Source: Flavobacteriales bacterium (GTDB lineage: Bacteria > Bacteroidota > Bacteroidia > Flavobacteriales > BACL11). Taken from it: 7,266 nt of DNA. The stretch covers positions 1 to 7,266 of the forward strand of contig JABHQB010000132.1 in NCBI GenBank assembly GCA_018695965.1, read 5' to 3'. Each line of letters opens with the position of its first letter. The stretch's first letter is position 1. The position numbers and the translations under genes were made by a program. The notes under the pieces are model-generated. The model saw nothing but the letters and a program-made list of their open reading frames with translations, was not told the DNA's origin and did no database searches. This document shows positions 1 to 6,537 of this stretch, in pieces.

Positions 1-567
1 AAATAGATTAAACCCTCTGTCTCTTAGTTCACTACCTTCTTCATAAAATGTTCCTACAAAACTTGAAATATTTGGCTTAAAGAATCCATTTCCTAAAATT
101 AACAATCCTAAAGCTATAAAGAAAACAGGTTCAGTTAGAGATTTAAAAAACTCAGGACTAGCAATGCCAAAAGAACTTAATATTGGAAATGCCATAGTAA
201 AGTGTCCTAAAGCCATTAATATTCCACCCCATAAAATTGATTTCCTATATCCAAAATATTTTTCTGCTATTAGTCCTCCAAGTAGTGGAGTTGCATATAC
301 CATCGCACCATATGCTCCGTAAATAGCATAAGCGTGACTTTTCTCATACATTAATTCAGCTCCTTTGTCTATCATATAGAGCACAAGCAATGCTCTCATT
401 CCATAATACGAAAATCTCTCCCATAATTCTGCGAAAAATAAAACAAATAATGCTCCAGGGTGATGTCTTTTGTTTGTGTAAATCACATATGGGACCCATA
501 ATAACACAAAAATCCATCCAGTAACTAGAAGTTTATAAGCTAAACTTAGTGATGAAAACCATTCCAT
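1..567 (-). CDS. POT/PTR2-family proton-coupled peptide transporter, N-terminal part (runs off left edge)
   Basis: Inner-membrane symporter of the proton-dependent oligopeptide transporter family (major facilitator superfamily), which imports di- and tripeptides with protons. My translation of the minus strand gives 189 codons without a stop. The family hallmark ExxERF is present as ELWERFSYYG (E47, E50, R51 in the proton/peptide-coupling helix), followed by MRALLVLY. Residues about 159-189 contain GNGFFKPNISSFVG and then YEEGSELRDRGFNLF, matching the second conserved POT region (GxGxxKP ... RD..F). Family members have roughly 450-600 residues, so well over half is missing. The ATG at 565-567 is supported by an in-frame TAA 18 bases upstream and by the lack of another ATG before residue 57. 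Unusually, about 40 residues precede the ExxERF helix and include a hydrophobic stretch (residues 13-30). The gene is divergent from bamD. The exact substrate cannot be told from this part. Confidence 0.93.
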   Translation of the reverse strand, partial: MEWFSSLSLAYKLLVTGWIFVLLWVPYVIYTNKRHHPGALFVLFFAELWERFSYYGMRALLVLYMIDKGAELMYEKSHAYAIYGAYGAMVYATPLLGGLIAEKYFGYRKSILWGGILMALGHFTMAFPILSSFGIASPEFFKSLTEPVFFIALGLLILGNGFFKPNISSFVGTFYEEGSELRDRGFNLF

Positions 568-591
568 ATTCTTAGTTTTAAATTAGGTTGC

Positions 592-620
592 CGAAAATAG
601 TAATAATAAATGAATTACAA
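592..620 (-). promoter_or_regulatory. Possible promoter of the peptide transporter gene
   Basis: Read on the minus strand, TTG (618-620) is followed after 18 bases by TATTTTCG (592-599). This is one mismatch from the Bacteroidota -7 consensus TAnnTTTG with a -33 TTG at acceptable spacing. It would place the transcript start roughly 15-20 bases before the ATG. The match is imperfect and the region is AT-rich, so this is a weak call. Confidence 0.3.
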
Positions 621-634
621 ACAGATAAAAAAAC

Positions 635-652
635 TAATACAATATTGTATTA
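635..652. promoter_or_regulatory. Perfect 18-bp palindrome, candidate operator between divergent genes
   Basis: TAATACAATATTGTATTA is a perfect inverted repeat with two 9-base arms and no spacer. The symmetry breaks at the next pair (634/653). It sits near the middle of the divergent intergenic region, just upstream of the candidate transporter promoter and about 57 bases before the bamD -7 box. A gapless symmetric site is typical of a dimeric regulator's operator. It has no loop, no GC-rich stem and no adjoining T-run, so it does not look like a terminator. No regulator can be named, and AT-rich sequence raises the chance of coincidence. Confidence 0.35.
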
Positions 653-684
653 ATATTAGAGTTAATTTTACATCAAAAAAAAAA

Positions 685-716
685 TTAGGATGCACAGCAA
701 ATTAGCAGTATTTTTG
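685..716 (+). promoter_or_regulatory. Likely promoter of the bamD operon
   Basis: TATTTTTG at 709-716 matches the Bacteroidota -7 consensus TAnnTTTG exactly and lies 17 bases before the bamD ATG. The -33 region has only TTA (685-687, spacer 21 bases) instead of TTG, preceded by a run of ten A (675-684) that could act as an UP-like or bent element. The leader would be very short, about 10 bases. No strong Shine-Dalgarno sequence is seen, which is normal for this phylum. Confidence 0.5.
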
Positions 717-733
717 CCAAAATTTTATAAAGT

Positions 734-1528
734 ATGATTAAAAAAATAGTTCTCTTTTCATTACTTATTTCTTTGTTTTCATGTGGAGAATACCAGAAAG
801 TGCTAAAAAGTTCGGATGCAAACTATAAGTACGAAATGGCAGTAAAATATTATGAAAACGGAGATTTTAATCGTGCTATGCCATTATTTCGTGAGCTTAC
901 TACAATGCTCAGAGCTACCAAAAAATCGGAAGAAGTAATTTATTATTTAGCTTATTGCCATTATAATAATGGTGATTTTATCACTTCATCATATTTATTT
1001 AAAAACTACATCAAAACATTTCCAAACGGATCTCATGTTGAGGAATGTTCTTATATGGGAGCTTATTGTGTTTATTTAGAATCTCCTTCCTACTCTCTGG
1101 ATGCTACTTATACTAAGAAAGCTATTGATGAGCTTCAACAATTTATCAATATGTATCCCATCAGTGATAATAAACCAAAGTGTGAGGAGTTAATATCTGA
1201 ACTTCATAACAAACTTGCTTTGAAATCATTTGAGAACGCAAAACAATATTATACTACCCAGTATTACAAATCTGCAATCATTGCATTAAACAATGTATTA
1301 ATTGATTATCCAGGAAATAAATATAGAGAGGAAATACATTTTTTAATTCTGAAATCTTCTTATGAATTAGCTATAAAAAGCATCTCTACAAAAGTAGAGG
1401 AAAGATTAAATAATACACTAGACGCTTTCTTGGTTTTTAATGACAATTACCCTGAGAGTAAATATATAAAACAAGCAGAAAAAATTAACCAACAAACAAC
1501 AGAATCAATAAATAAATTAAAAAAATGA
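734..1528 (+). CDS. bamD: Outer membrane protein assembly factor BamD (lipoprotein)
   Basis: BamD is the essential lipoprotein partner of BamA in the Bam complex, which folds beta-barrel proteins into the outer membrane from the periplasmic side. The 264-residue product starts with a lipoprotein signal peptide: two lysines, a hydrophobic core, and the lipobox LFSC with the lipidated cysteine at residue 17. The rest is helical and TPR-like. One repeat is visible around residues 33-58 (YEMAVKYYENGDFNRAMPLF), the next around 67-95 (EVIYYLAYCHYNNGDF ... YIKTFP), then DELQQFINMYP, and later YYKSAIIALNNVLIDYP and AFLVFNDNYPESKYI. The recurring NGDF...A/S...F and F..NYP-type endings are typical of the family. 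Length is close to E. coli BamD (about 245 residues). It is the first gene of the operon, and its stop overlaps the rpoZ start as ATGA. BamD is the best family fit from sequence plus gene order. Confidence 0.92.
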   Translation: MIKKIVLFSLLISLFSCGEYQKVLKSSDANYKYEMAVKYYENGDFNRAMPLFRELTTMLRATKKSEEVIYYLAYCHYNNGDFITSSYLFKNYIKTFPNGSHVEECSYMGAYCVYLESPSYSLDATYTKKAIDELQQFINMYPISDNKPKCEELISELHNKLALKSFENAKQYYTTQYYKSAIIALNNVLIDYPGNKYREEIHFLILKSSYELAIKSISTKVEERLNNTLDAFLVFNDNYPESKYIKQAEKINQQTTESINKLKK

Positions 1529-1875
1529 ATTACAAAAAAACAGGAGCAGAAAAATCAACTATTACAAGAGACCTTGTTGATTTAGGTGATAAGACAGGTA
1601 ATATTTACAATTCATTATCTGTAGTTGCAAAAAGAAGCAAGCAAATAAACAGAGAGTTAAAAGATGAATTAGTAAAAAAACTTGAAGAATTTGCTACTAA
1701 TAATGAGCAATTAGAAGAAGTTTTTGAAAATCTAGAACAAATTGCAGTTTCCAAATATTATGAAAGACTTCCAAAACCATGGTCTATTGCAATGAAAGAA
1801 CTTATGAATGATGATATCTACATAAAAAACCATGAGGAAGAATCAGACTCTGAGTCTGAAAAAAAGGATGCTTAA
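1525..1875 (+). CDS. rpoZ: DNA-directed RNA polymerase omega subunit, Bacteroidota type
   Basis: Omega is the small subunit that binds the beta' subunit and aids assembly and stability of RNA polymerase. The 116-residue protein has TITRDL near its N-terminus and then GNIYNSLSVVAKRSKQIN (residues 25-42), the conserved helix shared by omega and eukaryotic Rpb6 (compare the NRF..V..AA.RARQ type in proteobacteria). EEFATNNEQLEEVFEN and YERLPKPWSIAMKELMN follow, as in other Flavobacteriia omegas, and the protein ends in an acidic, serine-rich tail (about residues 104-116). It is longer than many proteobacterial omegas (about 80-90 residues). The start lies in a 4-base ATGA overlap with bamD, and the 3' end overlaps coaBC by 8 bases, so translation is probably coupled through all three genes. 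Such genes are often left as hypothetical because similarity to classical omega is low; motif and context support the call. Confidence 0.88.
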   Translation: MNYKKTGAEKSTITRDLVDLGDKTGNIYNSLSVVAKRSKQINRELKDELVKKLEEFATNNEQLEEVFENLEQIAVSKYYERLPKPWSIAMKELMNDDIYIKNHEEESDSESEKKDA

Positions 1876-3070
1876 AGATAAAAAGATTTTATTAGGTGTA
1901 ACTGCAAGTATAGCTGCTTACAAATCAACACATATAGTACGTTTATTAAAGAAATTAGGAGCTTCAGTTAGGGTAATTCAGACTGAGGCTTCTTTAGATT
2001 TTGTTACTTCCTTAGTTCTCTCTACTTTATCAGAAAACGATGTAATAGTAGATATTGTGGATAAAGAAACAAATCAGTGGAATAATCATGTAGAATTGGG
2101 TTTGTGGGCAGATTATATGATTATTGCTCCAGTTACAGCAAAAACCATGAGTAAGATGGTAGAAGGAAATTGCGACAATCAATTAATTGCTTCTTATTTG
2201 TCAGCAAAATGTCCCGTATATTTCGCTCCTGCTATGGATTTAGATATGTACAAACATCCTTCCACACAAAACAATATAAAGAAACTTCAAGAGTTTGGAA
2301 ATAAACTAATTCCCGTAAATCACGGAGAACTTGCTAGTGGTTTAGTAGGAGAGGGAAGGATGGCCGAGCCAGAAGAAATAATAGAATTCTTGTTAAATGA
2401 TATAAATTCGGATAAAGAACTTTTCGGAAAAAACTGCTTAGTAACCGCAGGTCCTACACAAGAAAATATTGATCCTGTTAGATTTATTGGGAATAGATCT
2501 TCTGGCAAGATGGGAATGGCAATAGCTAATGAATTAGCAGAGAAAGGAGCGGAAGTAAATTTGGTAATGGGTCCTTCAAATATAAGTTCTTCTCATTATA
2601 ATATAAATCAGATAAATGTAAATTCTGCAAGTCAGATGTATGATGAAGTAGAAAAGGTTTTCTTAGATTCAGATATTTCTGTTTTTGCAGCTGCTGTTTC
2701 TGATTACAAGCCAATTAAAACTTACTCTGAAAAGATTAAAAAATCAGATGGTAACATGGAAATAAAACTAGAAAAAACAAAAGATATTCTATTAGACATG
2801 TCATCAGATAAAAAAGATCATCAATTTGTGGTAGGTTTTGCTTTAGAGACTGAAAATGAAGAAGAAAACGCAATAAAAAAATTACAAACAAAGAATTTAG
2901 ACATGATTATATTAAATTCTACGAAAGATAAAGGAGCTACTTTCGGATATGATACTAATAAAATTAGTATTATTGAAAAAGATTTATCGGTCACTAATTA
3001 TGATTTAAAAGAAAAATCTGAAGTAGCAAAAGATATTGTTTCGTCTATTATAAAAAAAATAAATAAATAA
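1868..3070 (+). CDS. coaBC: Bifunctional phosphopantothenoylcysteine decarboxylase / phosphopantothenate-cysteine ligase (CoaBC)
   Basis: CoaBC performs two consecutive steps of coenzyme A synthesis in the cytosol: CTP-dependent joining of cysteine to 4'-phosphopantothenate (CoaB) and FMN-dependent decarboxylation to 4'-phosphopantetheine (CoaC). The CoaC domain (about residues 1-180) has the flavin-binding GVTASIAAYK, the catalytic histidine in NHVELGLWAD (H74), and the substrate motif as PAMDLDMY (121-128). The CoaB domain (about 187-400) has VTAGPTQENIDPVRFIGN with RSSGKMG (catalytic Asn = N209), AAAVSDYKP, KIKK and LEKTKDIL, and the late IILNSTKDKGATFG. The ATG at 1868 gives 400 residues beginning MLKDKKILLG, the usual length. 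An in-frame ATG at 1832 would add 12 unconserved residues and overlap rpoZ by 44 bases, so I reject it. Oddly, the CoaC half carries Asp and Ser where E. coli has the catalytic Asn125 and Cys158. The stop overlaps the next ATG by one base. Confidence 0.95.
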   Translation: MLKDKKILLGVTASIAAYKSTHIVRLLKKLGASVRVIQTEASLDFVTSLVLSTLSENDVIVDIVDKETNQWNNHVELGLWADYMIIAPVTAKTMSKMVEGNCDNQLIASYLSAKCPVYFAPAMDLDMYKHPSTQNNIKKLQEFGNKLIPVNHGELASGLVGEGRMAEPEEIIEFLLNDINSDKELFGKNCLVTAGPTQENIDPVRFIGNRSSGKMGMAIANELAEKGAEVNLVMGPSNISSSHYNINQINVNSASQMYDEVEKVFLDSDISVFAAAVSDYKPIKTYSEKIKKSDGNMEIKLEKTKDILLDMSSDKKDHQFVVGFALETENEEENAIKKLQTKNLDMIILNSTKDKGATFGYDTNKISIIEKDLSVTNYDLKEKSEVAKDIVSSIIKKINK

Positions 3071-3978
3071 TGAAAAAAGGTATATTGTTTTTTCTGATTG
3101 GATTAATTAATTTCTCTGTTTTTTCTCAAGAAATACTTTGTAATGTGCAAGTAAACTCATCTCAGATACAAACTTCTGACAAGAAAATATACCAAACAAT
3201 GCAGACCTCAATCTATGAGTTTCTGAATAACACACAATGGACTAACACAGTAGTTAAAAATGAAGAGAGGATAGAGTGTACTATGCTTATTTCTATTCAG
3301 GAAAGAGTTTCTAATGATGAGTTTAAAGCAACTATTCAAATTCAGAGTACTAGGCCAATTTTTGGTACTTCTTACAAATCAACTATGTTTAATTATATTG
3401 ATAAAAATTTCCGATTTAAATACTTGGAATACCAATCTTTAGAATTTTCTGAAACTACTCATCTTTCTAGTATTACTTCTGTTTTAGCGTTTTATGTAAA
3501 TATTATATTAGGACTTGATTATGACTCATTTTCTGATCAGGGAGGGATGGAATATTTTGTAAAAGCTCAAAATATTGTAAATAACTGTCAGAATACTGCT
3601 GAATCTGGATGGAGAGCGTTTGAAAGTGATAAGAATAGATATTGGATTGCTCATGATTTCTTAGAGTCAAGATACGGAACTATACATGATGTTTTGTATA
3701 GGTATCACAGATTAGGACTGGATAAATTAGGTGAAGAGCCTGATGATGCGAGATTCGAAATAACAGAATCTCTAGAAGAATTAAGAAAGATTTACAGAGA
3801 GAATCCTAATGCGTTTTTATTGAAATTATTCTTTGATTCAAAATCGACTGAAATAACTAATATTTATTCGGAAGCATATCCAAACGAACAGGCTAGGATA
3901 ATTAAAACTTTAGTTGAGATAGACCCATCTAACTCTTCTCTATATCAGGCTATTACAGAAAATAGCGAAGGTAGGTAA
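3070..3978 (+). CDS. Secreted DUF4835 family protein, Bacteroidota-specific
   Basis: The 302-residue product begins with a classical signal peptide (MKKGILFFLIGLINFSVFSQ, with cleavage probably next to Q20), so it is exported to the periplasm or outer membrane. It has no lipobox and no further membrane helix. Conserved-looking features of DUF4835 are the start of the mature part (EILCNVQVNSSQI, with C24), a second cysteine in IECTMLI (C70), QSTRPIF (92-98), AFYVNIILGLDYDSF (about 140-154), GGMEYF...AQNIVN, LYRYHRLGLD, and FFDSKSTEI near the end. The family seems confined to Bacteroidota and is usually found between coaBC and recN. I recall some annotation pipelines calling it the type IX secretion component PorD, but I cannot confirm that from the sequence. 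It starts in a one-base TAATG overlap with coaBC, and recN follows after 2 bases, so it is an integral operon member. Biochemical function is unassigned here. Confidence 0.85.
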   Translation: MKKGILFFLIGLINFSVFSQEILCNVQVNSSQIQTSDKKIYQTMQTSIYEFLNNTQWTNTVVKNEERIECTMLISIQERVSNDEFKATIQIQSTRPIFGTSYKSTMFNYIDKNFRFKYLEYQSLEFSETTHLSSITSVLAFYVNIILGLDYDSFSDQGGMEYFVKAQNIVNNCQNTAESGWRAFESDKNRYWIAHDFLESRYGTIHDVLYRYHRLGLDKLGEEPDDARFEITESLEELRKIYRENPNAFLLKLFFDSKSTEITNIYSEAYPNEQARIIKTLVEIDPSNSSLYQAITENSEGR

Positions 3979-3980
3979 AA

Positions 3981-5630
3981 ATGATACAGAATCTACTTAT
4001 TAAAAATTTTGCTCTGATAGAAAAGCTGATAGTAGATTTTACTGATGGATTTATAGTATTGTCAGGAGAAACTGGTGCAGGAAAATCAATAATTTTAGAT
4101 GCGATTTCTTTACTTTCAGGGAAAAGATCAGATAGAGAATCTTTATTTGATAAGGATAAAAAATGTATTTTAGAATCTCAATTACATTTAGAAAGTGATA
4201 AAGAATACTTATTCAAGAAACACAATTTAGATTTTGAATCAGAAACAATTATCAGAAGAGAGATTTCTCCAAACGGAAAAAGCAGATCATTTGTCAATGA
4301 CACTCCAGTTTCTCTTTCAGTATTAGGTGAAATAGTCTCTTCAAACTTAGAGATATACTCTCAAAATCAATCGATTTCATTAAAATCTGAAGAAAAACAA
4401 CTCAACTTAATTGATAAATTAGCTGATTCTAGGGATTTACTAAATAAATACCAAACTTTATTTGCTGAGTACAATAAACTACAGTCCGAAATCAATCAGA
4501 TTAAAAATGGAAAAGGATTGTCTGAATCAGAGTTAGATTATCTAAATTTTCAGATTGATGAACTTGAAAAATCTGGATTAAGAAAAGGGGAGAAGGAAGC
4601 GTTAGAAGAAGAGTACAATATTTTAGAACATTCAACTTCAATAATTGAAAATTTATCTAAAGTATATAATTCAATATCTGAAGAGAATGGCATAAATTCT
4701 AAACTTTCAGAAATAGAAATAGATTTAAGTAAGATATCCTCATTTTCTGAAAATTTATCTAATCTACATGAAAGAATTACTTCTATTAGAATTGAGTTGC
4801 AAGATTTAGAAAGCGAAATACAAGCACAAAGCGAATCAGTTGATGTTAACTCGGATTCACTAAAAGTAGTTTCTGAAAGATTAGATCATCTGAATACTTT
4901 ATTAGTAAAACACAGAAAATCTGAAATTAGTGAATTATTAGAGGTCTTAAATGATATGCAATTAAAGAAATCTGCATCATCAGATTTTGATAAAATAATT
5001 AAAGAAAAAGAGAAGGAATTCTTCTTGAAAGAAACTAAGTTGAAAGAGCTCTCTGATAAATTAAGATTAAAGAGAAAATCTATCTGTAATTCGTTCCAAG
5101 CTAATGTAGAAGATCATCTAAAGAAATTAGGGATAAAATCACCAATTTTTAGGGTTGAAATTACCGAAAAAGATATTTTTACTATTTCAGGAAAAGATAA
5201 TGTAAAATTTTTATTTTCAGCTAACAGAGGCACTGAGGTTAGTGAAATTCATAAAGTAGCTTCTGGAGGAGAGCTTTCCAGATTAATGTTATGTTTTTCC
5301 TATCTTGTTTCAGAATTTGACGCTCTTTCCTCTATTATTTTTGATGAAATTGATACAGGAGTTTCTGGGGAAGTAGCTAATTTGATGTCCGAGATGATGT
5401 TAAGTATGAGTAAGAAAAGGCAAATAATTTCAGTAACCCACTTACCTCAAATTGCAGCAAAAGCAAATACGCATTTTAAAGTATTTAAATCAGAAAACAA
5501 TAATAGGACTACATCTGAAATAAGAAGATTGGAACAATCTGAAAGGGTAGAAGAAATTGCAAAGATGCTTAGTGGAAAAACTGTAACAGAAACCTCAATT
5601 AATAATGCAATGGAATTATTAAGTCAATAA
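3981..5630 (+). CDS. recN: DNA repair protein RecN (SMC-like ATPase)
   Basis: RecN is a cytosolic ATPase related to SMC and Rad50 that acts early in double-strand break repair, helping hold and process broken chromosomes for RecA. The 549-residue length is normal for the family. The N-terminal head has MIQNLLIKNFALIEKL and the Walker A motif GETGAGKS (29-36), followed by RREISPNGKSRSFVND (about 91-106) and the QNQS region. Residues about 150-370 are rich in E, K, L and S with heptad-like spacing, fitting the antiparallel coiled coil. The C-terminal head has the ABC signature SGGELSR (428-434), Walker B IIFDEIDTGVSG (D455, E456) and the H-loop histidine in VTHLPQIAAKAN (H487). All ATPase motifs are intact. 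It starts 2 bases after the DUF4835 gene, with a purine-rich stretch GAAGGTAGGT just upstream as a possible ribosome site. No SOS-type operator of its own is seen. Confidence 0.97.
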   Translation: MIQNLLIKNFALIEKLIVDFTDGFIVLSGETGAGKSIILDAISLLSGKRSDRESLFDKDKKCILESQLHLESDKEYLFKKHNLDFESETIIRREISPNGKSRSFVNDTPVSLSVLGEIVSSNLEIYSQNQSISLKSEEKQLNLIDKLADSRDLLNKYQTLFAEYNKLQSEINQIKNGKGLSESELDYLNFQIDELEKSGLRKGEKEALEEEYNILEHSTSIIENLSKVYNSISEENGINSKLSEIEIDLSKISSFSENLSNLHERITSIRIELQDLESEIQAQSESVDVNSDSLKVVSERLDHLNTLLVKHRKSEISELLEVLNDMQLKKSASSDFDKIIKEKEKEFFLKETKLKELSDKLRLKRKSICNSFQANVEDHLKKLGIKSPIFRVEITEKDIFTISGKDNVKFLFSANRGTEVSEIHKVASGGELSRLMLCFSYLVSEFDALSSIIFDEIDTGVSGEVANLMSEMMLSMSKKRQIISVTHLPQIAAKANTHFKVFKSENNNRTTSEIRRLEQSERVEEIAKMLSGKTVTETSINNAMELLSQ

Positions 5631-5634
5631 TGTA

Positions 5635-5642
5635 TATATTTG
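5635..5642 (+). promoter_or_regulatory. Candidate -7 box of a fabI promoter
   Basis: TATATTTG matches the Bacteroidota consensus TAnnTTTG exactly and lies 26 bases before the fabI ATG, just after the recN stop. The upstream element is poor: only TGG (5611-5613, spacer 21 bases) at the end of recN instead of TTG. It suggests that fabI can be transcribed independently of the upstream operon. No terminator hairpin is visible between recN and fabI, so read-through is also possible. Confidence 0.45.
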
Positions 5643-5668
5643 TATATCAAAAATTAAAAAGTTAAATA

Positions 5669-6502
5669 ATGGCAAACGGAATATTAAAAGGTAAGAAAGG
5701 AATTATTTTTGGAGCTCTTGATGATAAATCAATAGCTTGGAAAGTTGCAGAATTTGCACATAAAGAAGGAGCGGAGATTGTACTTACAAATGCTCCGATA
5801 GCATTAAGAATGGGAACTATAAATGAATTAGCAGAAAAGACTAATTCCATTGTGATCCCTGCAGATGCAACTTCTATAGAAGATTTAACAAATTTATATG
5901 AAAAATCAATGGAACATTTAGGAGGAAAAATTGATTTTGTATTACATTCAATAGGTATGTCTGTAAATGTAAGAAAAGGAAAAGCATACTATGAGCAAAA
6001 CTACGATTGGACTCAGAAAGGAATGGATGTTTCCGCGACCTCTTTTCATAAAACAATTAAAGCAGCTTGGGATTTAGATGCTTTAAACGAATGGGGATCT
6101 GTTGTAGGATTGTCGTATGTAGCTGCACAAAGAGTATTTCATTCATATAACGATATGGCTGATAATAAAGCCTTGTTAGAGTCTATAGCTAGAAGTTTCG
6201 GATATCATTATGGATTAAAGAAGAATATTAGAATTAATACTGTTTCTCAGTCACCTACGATAACAACAGCTGGTAGTGGAGTAGATGGATTCGATGGGTT
6301 CTATAAATTTGCTGAAGATCTTTCTCCACTTGGGAACGCTTCCTCTGAAGATTGTGCAAATTATTGCATTACTTTATTTTCAGATTATACCAGAAAAGTT
6401 ACTATGCAGAACTTGTTCCATGATGGAGGATTTTCTTCTATGGGAATGAGTCAGGATGTTATGGATACTTATATGAAAAATATAGGAGATAAAAAATCGT
6501 AA
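5669..6502 (+). CDS. fabI: Enoyl-[acyl-carrier-protein] reductase (NADH), FabI type
   Basis: FabI reduces trans-2-enoyl-ACP to acyl-ACP, the last step of each elongation round in type II fatty acid synthesis. The 277-residue protein is an atypical short-chain dehydrogenase/reductase. Its N-terminal nucleotide-binding segment is GIIFGALDDKSIAWKVA (from residue 11), where FabI has GxxxxxSIA instead of the usual Rossmann glycine pattern. LHSIGM follows in the NAD pocket. The catalytic set is Y150 (SYVAAQR) and Y160 with K167 in YNDMADNK, which fits the FabI Tyr-x6-Lys spacing. Later come RINTVSQSPTITTAG (substrate loop and cofactor contact) and the C-terminal DGGFSSMGMS. It is about 15 residues longer than E. 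coli FabI (262). The Tyr-x6-Lys spacing separates it from FabV (Tyr-x8-Lys), and FabK is an unrelated flavoprotein. It lies 38 bases after recN with its own candidate promoter. Confidence 0.95.
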   Translation: MANGILKGKKGIIFGALDDKSIAWKVAEFAHKEGAEIVLTNAPIALRMGTINELAEKTNSIVIPADATSIEDLTNLYEKSMEHLGGKIDFVLHSIGMSVNVRKGKAYYEQNYDWTQKGMDVSATSFHKTIKAAWDLDALNEWGSVVGLSYVAAQRVFHSYNDMADNKALLESIARSFGYHYGLKKNIRINTVSQSPTITTAGSGVDGFDGFYKFAEDLSPLGNASSEDCANYCITLFSDYTRKVTMQNLFHDGGFSSMGMSQDVMDTYMKNIGDKKS

Positions 6503-6537
6503 TAATTCATATTCTTTCATCCCTTAATTTAGATAAG

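Noticed and set aside
635..652. The palindrome as a bidirectional terminator
   Set aside because: It lies between divergent starts, not convergent ends. The stem is nearly all A/T with no loop, and no T-run follows on either strand.
1832..1867. Upstream in-frame ATG giving a 412-residue CoaBC
   Set aside because: The 12 extra residues are just the rpoZ 3' end read in another frame, and the flavoprotein fold begins at LLGVTASIAAYK. The ATG at 1868 gives the usual spacing and length.
2320..2714. Two 62-codon minus-strand open frames inside coaBC
   Set aside because: They lie antisense to conserved CoaBC motifs, have low-complexity products and no translation signals. They are shadows of the real gene.
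5662..6056. Minus-strand open frames opposite fabI
   Set aside because: They lie within a fully conserved fabI coding region on the other strand and show no protein-like features of their own.
6503..6537. Promoter or terminator between fabI and the repeat gene
   Set aside because: I found no TAnnTTTG box with a TTG at suitable spacing and no stem-loop followed by T residues.
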